Part shown: positions 6,117 to 11,318 of the stretch, one piece after another
How the letters are laid out: every line of letters begins with the position of its first letter
Numbering within the stretch: position 1 is the stretch's first letter
Source: Candidatus Thorarchaeota archaeon
Lineage (GTDB): Archaea; Asgardarchaeota; Thorarchaeia; Thorarchaeales; Thorarchaeaceae
Assembly (NCBI GenBank): GCA_016841005.1
Contig: JAEORG010000062.1
Span: 1 to 11,318 of the forward strand
Length of the DNA stretch: 11,318 bases
Direction of reading: 5' to 3'
Notes under the pieces: model-generated
What the model saw: only the letters and a program-made list of their open reading frames with translations
What the model was told of the DNA's origin: nothing
The model's database searches: none
Position numbers and translations under genes: made by a program

Positions 6117-7244
6117 ATGCGTAATTCTATTATCAAGAACTCCCCTTCTAGATGTTGTGAGACCGGATTGCCCAGAATTGAGCTAGATATGATCGATCCC
6201 AGAGTCATTCGTGAAGGACTTCTTCAGAGGAAAGAAGATGATGGAGTTCGATGCCTTACCTGTGCACATGAGTGCCATATTTCAGAAGGTAACGAGGGTA
6301 TCTGTGGGACACGGGTTAATGATGACGGGACAATCAAAACACTAGTCTATGGCAATGTATCATCGCTCAGTTATAATCCAATAGAGAAGAAACCATTCTT
6401 CCACTATGCTCCGGGTACATTTGCTTTAACAGTTGGGAGTTGGAGTTGCAATGCGACATGTGGATTTTGTCAGAACTACCACATATCAAAACAAAAACCA
6501 ACTGCTGAGGATACACAATTCTTAAGCCCTGAGCAATTTGTGGACACTGCTCGAAAACGAGGAGCTCAAGGAGTATCAATTTCATTCAGTGAGGCGGCAA
6601 CCCTCATGCTTGAGTGGAATCTTGATGTATTCAAACTTGCAAGAGAGAATGGGATGTACAACACCATTGTGACAAATGGCTACATGACATCAGAAGCTCT
6701 TGACCTTATGATTGACGCTGGCCTAAATGCGGCAAATGTAGATGTTAAGGGATGCGAACCAGAAGTTCGAAAGATATGTGGAATTGGTCTGCAACCTGTA
6801 TTGGAAAATATCATACACATGAAAGAAAATGGTGTGCATGTGGAAATTACTACTCTCGTTGTTCCTGAATTGAGTGATACGATAGAATGTCTTGATAAAA
6901 TTTCCACCTGGATTTTGGAGAATGTGGGGAAGAAGACTCCTTGGCACATCAATTTCTACCATCCAGACTACAAGTATCTAAAGCAATCACCGCCCCTAGA
7001 GTTACACCTTGAAGCAAGAGAGAAGGTTAAGAGTAAGGGGCTCGAGTTTGTTTACATTGGAAATGTTGGAAAACGAGGATTAGAGGATACGGTGTGCCCA
7101 AGGTGTGATACAGTCAATGTTGAACGATATGCGATGGTATCAAGATTAGTTGCAGTCGATAGCGATGGAAAATGTTCCAATTGTGGATACGACCTTGCAA
7201 TTGACCTAATAACAAATGAGGAAGATAGAGATGATAACGTATAG
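6117..7244 (+). CDS. amrS: AmmeMemoRadiSam-type radical SAM enzyme
   Basis: A 375-residue protein matching the AmrS family, relatives of pyruvate formate-lyase activase. The radical SAM cluster motif is C111-x3-C115-x2-C118 in CNATCGFCQNYHIS. An N-terminal Cys set (C46, C49, C53, C63) precedes VYG.VSSLSYNPIEKKPFFHY, the family hallmark. LVTNGY-like TNGYM (186-190), NVDVKG (207-212), EITTLVVPELSD (243-254) and HPDYK (282-286) follow, and a C-terminal zinc-ribbon-like pair CPRC (327-330) and CSNC (353-356). The usual YNEP is replaced by FSEA (157-160), keeping the Glu. The reaction of this family is not established. The first 24 residues have no family counterpart and no good ribosome site; ATG at 6189 (MIDPRVIREG) is an alternative start and fits the usual N-terminus better. 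The 3' end overlaps the phosphoribosyltransferase gene by 14 bases. Confidence 0.92.
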   Translation: MRNSIIKNSPSRCCETGLPRIELDMIDPRVIREGLLQRKEDDGVRCLTCAHECHISEGNEGICGTRVNDDGTIKTLVYGNVSSLSYNPIEKKPFFHYAPGTFALTVGSWSCNATCGFCQNYHISKQKPTAEDTQFLSPEQFVDTARKRGAQGVSISFSEAATLMLEWNLDVFKLARENGMYNTIVTNGYMTSEALDLMIDAGLNAANVDVKGCEPEVRKICGIGLQPVLENIIHMKENGVHVEITTLVVPELSDTIECLDKISTWILENVGKKTPWHINFYHPDYKYLKQSPPLELHLEAREKVKSKGLEFVYIGNVGKRGLEDTVCPRCDTVNVERYAMVSRLVAVDSDGKCSNCGYDLAIDLITNEEDRDDNV

Positions 7245-7872
7245 AAACAGAACTGATGCGGGAAAGGTTTTAGCACAGGAGTTACTAAAGATTCGATTTG
7301 AAGGTCGTCCACTCGTCCTTGCTATACCGAATGGCGGAATAGCTGTTGGAGTACAAATTGCAAAGGCACTCAAAGGGGAATTAGACGCGATTATTGTTCG
7401 AAAACTGCAGATTCCAGGAAACACAGAAGCTGGATTTGGTGCATTGACTTCTCATGGTGCACTCTTACTAAATGATAGATTGGTGAGATCATTAGGTCTG
7501 AATAAGGTGCAGATTGAGATGGCTGTTGAAAAGACTCAGGAACAAATTGACAAAAGAAAAGAAGACTATAGAGGGTTAGTGGGGGTTGTAGATCCTTCGG
7601 ATAAGGAAATCATCTTGGTAGATGATGGTATTGCCAGTGGATATACTATGCTTGCAGCCATCGAATCTGTGAGAACTCTAGGACCTAAGAGTATCATGGT
7701 AGCAGTCCCGACAGCGTCTGATAGTGCAGCACATCTTGTCGGACAGGAAGTGGATGTTCTGATTTGCCCTAGAATAGAAACAGGATTCATCTTTGCGGTG
7801 GCAAATGCCTATGTGAAGTGGTATGATGTTCCAGATTCGGAGGTCATAGAGATTTTAGAGCATTATAGATAG
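7231..7872 (+). CDS. Phosphoribosyltransferase-family protein
   Basis: A 213-residue type I PRTase-fold protein. It opens YRNRTDAGKVLAQEL (4-18), then AIPNGGIAVG (31-40, the usual P-R/N-GG loop), VRKLQIPGNTEAGFGA (56-71) and the PRPP-binding signature IILVDDGIASGYTM (127-140) with its two acidic residues. These blocks match the 'predicted phosphoribosyltransferase' group (COG1926-like), whose substrates are mostly unknown; no base-specific hood of a known salvage enzyme is obvious. Start: an in-frame ATG at 7216 exists, but GAGGAAG at 7218-7224 sits 6 bases before the ATG at 7231 and the family N-terminus begins there. The gene starts inside the end of amrS (14-base overlap), so the two are translated together. 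It ends convergent with the histidine kinase, 27 bases away. Confidence 0.88.
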   Translation: MITYRNRTDAGKVLAQELLKIRFEGRPLVLAIPNGGIAVGVQIAKALKGELDAIIVRKLQIPGNTEAGFGALTSHGALLLNDRLVRSLGLNKVQIEMAVEKTQEQIDKRKEDYRGLVGVVDPSDKEIILVDDGIASGYTMLAAIESVRTLGPKSIMVAVPTASDSAAHLVGQEVDVLICPRIETGFIFAVANAYVKWYDVPDSEVIEILEHYR

Positions 7873-7899
7873 GATATTGAATCTGGTAGTATAGTGACT

Positions 7900-9330
7900 C
7901 TACTCGATAAGTGGGAGTGTTATTTTGAAGGTTGCACCGGGGCCATTTGGTTCCATCTCAATATGACCATCACAGGCTATAATTATCTGCTTTGCAAGAT
8001 ATAATCCCATGCCACCTTCTCGCCGAGGATTACTTCGATTGAAGATGTTTTTATGAAGTTCTTGAGGGATACCTGGACCATTATCTGTCAACCTTATCAC
8101 TAGGTCATCATTTTCCTTTCCTGCACGGATGACAACTCTTGGCCGAGGCCCAGCATGTTGTGCGGAATTCCTCAATAAGTTCTCGAAGGCGATTGGTAAT
8201 AGTGATCCTCCGGGACTACGGTATGTAGATATCTCTGATGAGATATCTAAATCTACAGTCAAGTTCATACTTACTGCTTCAGCACGTTCTGCTACTTCCT
8301 TCAACATCTCATCAATATAGATGTGAGAGGGGGTTGTATCATTCTGGAAAGTTCTAACTAGATTTGCCATTCGTAGACTTGCGGCTTCAGCAGAATTCAA
8401 CATTTTCTCAGCTCTGTCAGGATCTTCTCTCAGTAGCATTGATACACTCTCAATGTAGCCAAGGATTGCTTGCAAATCATTACCTATATCATGACTAAGT
8501 AGTGATGCGTAAAGTTCTATTACTCTCCTCTGTTGTTCTCGCTCTTCTTCAGCTCTTCTACGAATTGTGACATCGGACACCACAACAATCTGACCTATTG
8601 TTCTTCCAATCCTGTCTTTGTTTGTTACAATGTCGACGGACAAGTATTTCTTCTGACCATATTCACTCTCTAGCAAGACATCTAACTGAATTGGTCCAGA
8701 AGATTCGCCCATTTCAGAGGCTAGGACCTGATACTCCAACTTGAACAAATCTGATAATAGTGCATTCTGAATTTCGTCATTCTTGATACCAAGTAACTTT
8801 GAGAGACCGTCGTTGTGAAGAATAACTCGACCTTTCTTATCTAGAACTGCGACTCCAACAGGCATTGCTGAAACAACTGAATGAAACCTACGTTCCCGTA
8901 CTCCAATATCAACTACCCAATAATAGACACCAATTGAGGAGAAAATCACGCTAATTACAATAAGCAAATTTGTATTCTCATGTAACATTGTAAAGAGAGC
9001 AGTCAATGTATCTCGATTGTATGGATATGATCGATCGAAGAATTGAATGAGAACTGTATGTATTGCAATAACTAGGACTATTGCCCAACCAACTTGAAGA
9101 AAGATTCGTGCAATCGATTTCTGGATTGATCGCTGAAAGATTAAAATTAGTAAGTAGACAAATGCAGCTAGGATGAGGAAGAGAAAGGCATCGTCATAAT
9201 CAGTATAGTCAATTCGTGGAGGATAAATCATCCCGTAGATGGATGCCTGAATTAATACCAGAATTAGGATAAGAAGGGGAACAAGGATTTGTTTTAGAAT
9301 ATGTGCCCAATCAAATCTACTCATTTTCAT
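7900..9330 (-). CDS. Membrane-bound PAS histidine kinase
   Basis: A 476-residue sensor kinase. Four membrane helices lie at about residues 13-35, 46-66, 76-97 and 118-140, with only short external loops, so it may sense something in or near the membrane. A PAS domain (about 147-255; MPVGVAVLDKKGRVILHNDG) leads through a coiled stretch (RRRAEEEREQQRR) to the phosphoacceptor H-box SHDIGNDLQ with His280. The HATPase domain has the N-box ENLLRNSAQHAG (383-394), G1 DNGPGIP (416-422) and G2 GGMGLYLAK (439-447), all apparently intact. No receiver domain is fused and no response regulator lies within the window, so its target is unknown. ATGs at 9330 and 9324 are both possible; GGGG about 9 bases upstream favours 9330. 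It is divergent from the kelch gene and probably has its own promoter (TATA-like 9379-9387). Confidence 0.94.
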   Translation of the reverse strand: MKMSRFDWAHILKQILVPLLILILVLIQASIYGMIYPPRIDYTDYDDAFLFLILAAFVYLLILIFQRSIQKSIARIFLQVGWAIVLVIAIHTVLIQFFDRSYPYNRDTLTALFTMLHENTNLLIVISVIFSSIGVYYWVVDIGVRERRFHSVVSAMPVGVAVLDKKGRVILHNDGLSKLLGIKNDEIQNALLSDLFKLEYQVLASEMGESSGPIQLDVLLESEYGQKKYLSVDIVTNKDRIGRTIGQIVVVSDVTIRRRAEEEREQQRRVIELYASLLSHDIGNDLQAILGYIESVSMLLREDPDRAEKMLNSAEAASLRMANLVRTFQNDTTPSHIYIDEMLKEVAERAEAVSMNLTVDLDISSEISTYRSPGGSLLPIAFENLLRNSAQHAGPRPRVVIRAGKENDDLVIRLTDNGPGIPQELHKNIFNRSNPRREGGMGLYLAKQIIIACDGHIEMEPNGPGATFKITLPLIE

Positions 9331-9497
9331 TCAATGCCCCATCTGTCTTTAAGGTCCATTTTTTCCTTTTCATTTCGATTTATAATTAGCTAGATAGGGT
9401 TGTGAAAACCTATCACTATATTTCATTAGGCTTTGTATGGGCGACCCGTAAATTCGTTGCGTCGATATTGTTCCTTTAATTATCAGACTCAAACACG
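9331..9497. promoter_or_regulatory. Divergent control region with a 22-bp imperfect dyad
   Basis: This gap of 167 bases between the kinase and the kelch gene holds no ORF of note. AATTATAAA on the minus strand (9387-9379) is a good TATA candidate for the kinase. CTATATTTC at 9416-9424, or the same 9379-9387 run read forward, could serve the kelch gene. Between them, at 9393-9414, an inverted repeat pairs GATAGG with CCTATC and, after one mismatch, TT with AA. It lies upstream of the kinase TATA candidate and near a possible kelch start site. No ribosome site is visible before the kelch ATG. Confidence 0.4.
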
Positions 9498-10715
9498 ATG
9501 AATACCAGTTCGAAGGGATGTATTGTGAAGTGTCGCGTGATTGTTATGGGTTTGTTCATCAGCGTTCTTCTAAGCACGGCTTCCCTACAGGTGTCTGTTG
9601 CAGCACAGGATGTTGTGATACCTCCTTCCCGAGGGTCAACGTTCATGGTCTATGATCCATACAATGAAGTATCGCTTCTCTTTGGAGGATCGTCATTGGA
9701 AGGGGGACTTCATGCACTTGGAGATACTTGGTTGTACTCCTATGCTACGAATACTTGGACTGAACTCGAATTTACTGTGAATCCCTCTGCAAGAGATGAC
9801 ATGAGAATGGTCTATTGCAATGTAACCAATGAGATAATCATGTTTGGTGGAGGGAGTGCTACGGATACTTGGTCCTTTGACTGTTTAACTCAGACTTGGT
9901 CAAGGGTTGTAACGAGTATCAGTCCTGGAGCTCACTGGTCACACCACATGGCGTATGATCCTGTGGAGAACGTTGTGATAATGTTCGGGGGGTTCTCTGG
10001 CGAGGGATTGGAGGGAGATGATACCTGGAAGTTCGACTGTGCGACCAGACAGTGGTCTGAACTGAATCCCTCTACAACTCCATTGGCTCGTTATGGAGGC
10101 GTCATGGTCTATGATGAGAGCATTGGACAGATAGTCCTTACCAATGGGAATACAGCCTATCAGGGACATCAAGACGACACTTGGCTATACGATACTGCGA
10201 CTAACACTTGGACTGAAGTCGATACCACTGGTACATCAGGTCGCTTGAAGTGGCCTGCAATGGTCTACGACTCTATCAACGAGAGATGTATCCTGTTTGG
10301 TGGGCAGGTTGGAGATACTCCTGTCGATGAAACCATGATTTATGATGCAAGTGAAGAGAGTTGGACCAATGCACAGCCGGATGAGAGCCCCCATGCGAGA
10401 ATCACTCATGGGATGGCATTTGATTCTACACATGGAGTGGTCATTGTGTTTGGAGGGTGGGATCCTGATTGGGGTCAGTTAGGTGATACATGGACGTATT
10501 CCTTTGAGGACAATGAATGGACGGATATGAGTGGAGAGCCAACACAAACAGGGACAACCGCTAGTCCTACAGATACAACAACTCCACCACCCGATGGCCA
10601 AAATTTCGACTTTCTGATTCTGTTGATAACACCGGGGGTTCTTGTTGTGGTCATCCTTGCTGCCAACATGGTTCGAGTTGCGCGAAAAGAGAGGGTTCAA
10701 CTTACAAGTTCGTGA
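9498..10715 (+). CDS. Secreted kelch-repeat protein with C-terminal membrane anchor
   Basis: A 405-residue surface protein. The N-terminus has a signal peptide (about 13-36; VIVMGLFISVLLSTASLQVSVAA); an inner ATG at codon 17 would give a shorter one. Six kelch blades follow, at about 49-91, 103-138, 150-190, 202-242, 255-292 and 305-344. Each has the pattern M(V/A)(Y/F)D, a hydrophobic strand, FGG, then DTW.(Y/F)D and a closing W. Blade 4 has lost FGG (TNG) and blade 5 has ETMIYD, so these are the most diverged. Six blades are enough for a closed propeller. A Thr/Pro linker (349-366), a hydrophobic helix (371-392) and a basic tail (RVARKERV) anchor it with the propeller outside. Kelch propellers mainly bind proteins or glycans; no enzyme motif is seen. 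It is divergent from the histidine kinase. Confidence 0.93.
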   Translation: MNTSSKGCIVKCRVIVMGLFISVLLSTASLQVSVAAQDVVIPPSRGSTFMVYDPYNEVSLLFGGSSLEGGLHALGDTWLYSYATNTWTELEFTVNPSARDDMRMVYCNVTNEIIMFGGGSATDTWSFDCLTQTWSRVVTSISPGAHWSHHMAYDPVENVVIMFGGFSGEGLEGDDTWKFDCATRQWSELNPSTTPLARYGGVMVYDESIGQIVLTNGNTAYQGHQDDTWLYDTATNTWTEVDTTGTSGRLKWPAMVYDSINERCILFGGQVGDTPVDETMIYDASEESWTNAQPDESPHARITHGMAFDSTHGVVIVFGGWDPDWGQLGDTWTYSFEDNEWTDMSGEPTQTGTTASPTDTTTPPPDGQNFDFLILLITPGVLVVVILAANMVRVARKERVQLTSS

Positions 10716-10718
10716 AGT

Positions 10719-10736
10719 GGGTATTCTGTTTTACCC
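10719..10736. repeat. Short hairpin between convergent kelch and small-membrane-protein genes
   Basis: GGGTA (10719-10723) and TACCC (10732-10736) can pair around an 8-base, T-rich loop just after the kelch stop and overlapping the end of the opposite gene. The stem is only 5 bp and there is no clear T-run beyond it on either strand, so a terminator role is tentative. Confidence 0.25.
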
Positions 10737-11054
10737 CCATTCTAACTCATCGTCTTGTTGCCTCTTAGTGCGACGAGGTTGTTGCTCCCAATCAAATGGG
10801 TCCTGCTGGTACGAATCCGGTGGTCTTGGAGCCGATCTGTGGACACCTTCGAATGCATCTTGAGGAAGGTTTCTTGGCCTGCTGCCTGGTGTCCATCCAT
10901 ACTTGTTTCCGTACCAATAGATACAGAACAGGAACGCTACAACCACTCCTCCCAAATAGATGATTGATAACAAACCGCCCAGAGCTATTTGAACCAAAGC
11001 AGGAAGCATAGATACTCCAAAGACAAGATCAGGCAATGCGAAATCCTCAACCAT
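10731..11054 (-). CDS. Small two-helix membrane protein with polar Pro/Gln-rich tail
   Basis: A 107-residue protein I do not recognise. Residues 9-48 are almost entirely hydrophobic with a GG turn near 26-27 and another near 35-36, so two closely spaced membrane helices are likely. The second ends in an aromatic belt (FCIYWYGNKYGW). The remaining half is hydrophilic, rich in Pro, Gln, Arg and Asp, without Cys and probably disordered; it ends DDELEWG. No catalytic motif is visible. The start codon at 11054 lies 15 bases after the stop of the gene fragment upstream on the same strand, so co-transcription is likely; GAAAAGA 3 bases before it is a poor ribosome site. The hydrophobic/aromatic design supports a real gene. 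It converges with the kelch gene, 15 bases apart. Confidence 0.7.
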   Translation of the reverse strand: MVEDFALPDLVFGVSMLPALVQIALGGLLSIIYLGGVVVAFLFCIYWYGNKYGWTPGSRPRNLPQDAFEGVHRSAPRPPDSYQQDPFDWEQQPRRTKRQQDDELEWG

Positions 11055-11069
11055 TGTCTTTTCGAACTG

Positions 11070-11318
11070 CTATTTAGGATTACTGAAAATGTTTTGATAT
11101 CTAAGATATCCTACTCCAAACAGCCGATTCTTTATGAAATGCAGATATTGTTTGTGCATCTTTCCCTTTTTGGAATGACAACCAGTCCATATCGACTTTG
11201 AATGGATTCTGATATTTCCACCTTGAAGAGGCTCACTTTGACCATCACCGGATTCGTGGAAAAGCAACCCATTCTCGTCATAGATGCGTATCAGAAATTC
11301 ATCTGACTTTCCTTCATC
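11070..11318 (-). CDS. 3' end of an unidentified gene running in from the window edge
   Basis: On the minus strand one frame is open from the window edge to a TAG at 11070-11072, giving 82 residues. The first part looks like ordinary protein (EFLIRIYDENGLLFHE, then a Gly/Gln/Ser-rich turn). The last 35 residues are rich in Lys, His and aromatic residues and look less convincing. In another frame the stretch around 11170-11215 also reads like protein (ISESIQSRYGLVVIPKRE). A frameshift or a short decayed end is therefore possible. There is no recognisable domain. It precedes the small membrane protein by 15 bases. The true start is outside the window. Confidence 0.45.
   Translation of the reverse strand, partial: DEGKSDEFLIRIYDENGLLFHESGDGQSEPLQGGNIRIHSKSIWTGCHSKKGKMHKQYLHFIKNRLFGVGYLRYQNIFSNPK

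Noticed and set aside
6080..6124. A 14-codon leader peptide (MVGVGNSGLDRTNA) before amrS.
   Set aside because: An AAGGA-like run precedes it and it overlaps the amrS start, but such short frames are common by chance and nothing in the peptide suggests attenuation.
7886..7902. Imperfect dyad between the convergent phosphoribosyltransferase and kinase stops as a terminator.
   Set aside because: It has only 4+3 matching pairs around a mismatch, a loop too small to fold, and no T-run.
9640..10530. Recurring DNA words around GATACTTGG and AATACTTGGACTGAA as a DNA repeat array.
   Set aside because: They are the coding of the DTW and NTWTE segments of the kelch blades and need no separate explanation.
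10800..10830. TACGAATCCGG resembling a tRNA T-arm.
   Set aside because: No acceptor, D or anticodon arms can be drawn around it, and it lies within the coding frame of the small membrane protein.
11096..11110. GATATCT-A-AGATATC perfect palindrome as an operator for the small membrane protein.
   Set aside because: It lies inside the open end of the upstream gene, and a 7-bp dyad of this low complexity is expected by chance about once in a sequence of this size.

Overview
The window is most simply read as a stretch of an archaeal chromosome. It has moderate to low G+C content (roughly 40% by eye), short Shine-Dalgarno sites with A+T-rich TATA-like boxes, an AmrS-type radical SAM protein, a stand-alone ATP-cone protein, and large secreted proteins held by a Thr/Pro stalk and a C-terminal membrane helix. 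This mixture resembles Asgard-type (for example Thorarchaeia) genomes, but no marker gene here fixes the lineage, so that placement is inference. I see no rRNA, tRNA, CRISPR array, transposase or phage gene.

Layout. (i) 1-3289, all on +: the tail of an unidentified, possibly TetR-like protein; a four-helix membrane protein; a flavodoxin; a GPH/SLC45-like sugar-type transporter; and an Est30-like alpha/beta hydrolase. Genes overlap or abut except at 1071-1162, where a long inverted repeat lies just before the transporter. (ii) 3424-5571, +: a 715-residue cell-surface protein with a NosD-like beta-helix, three Ig/cadherin-like domains and a membrane anchor. (iii) 5572-6116: two hairpins, one followed by a U-tract in the minus direction; a minus-strand ATP-cone protein; then a divergent A+T-rich promoter region with a perfect dyad. 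(iv) 6117-7872, +: AmrS radical SAM protein overlapping a phosphoribosyltransferase gene. (v) 7900-9330, minus: an orphan membrane histidine kinase. (vi) 9498-10715, +: a secreted six-blade kelch protein, divergent from the kinase. (vii) 10731-11318, minus: a small two-helix membrane protein behind the 3' end of an unidentified gene that leaves the window.

How the genes may work together. The first cluster looks like one transcription unit joining import of a small molecule (transporter), ester hydrolysis (Est30-like enzyme) and a flavin redox carrier, possibly under the upstream regulator. AmrS and the phosphoribosyltransferase are translationally coupled, without the Memo and AMMECR1 partners that give the AmrS family its name. 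The kinase and the kelch surface protein share a control region. No single new defence or mobile system stands out. The most noteworthy points are the AmrS-phosphoribosyltransferase pair, the self-contained ATP-cone locus with its dyad and terminator, and the structured leader of the transporter gene.
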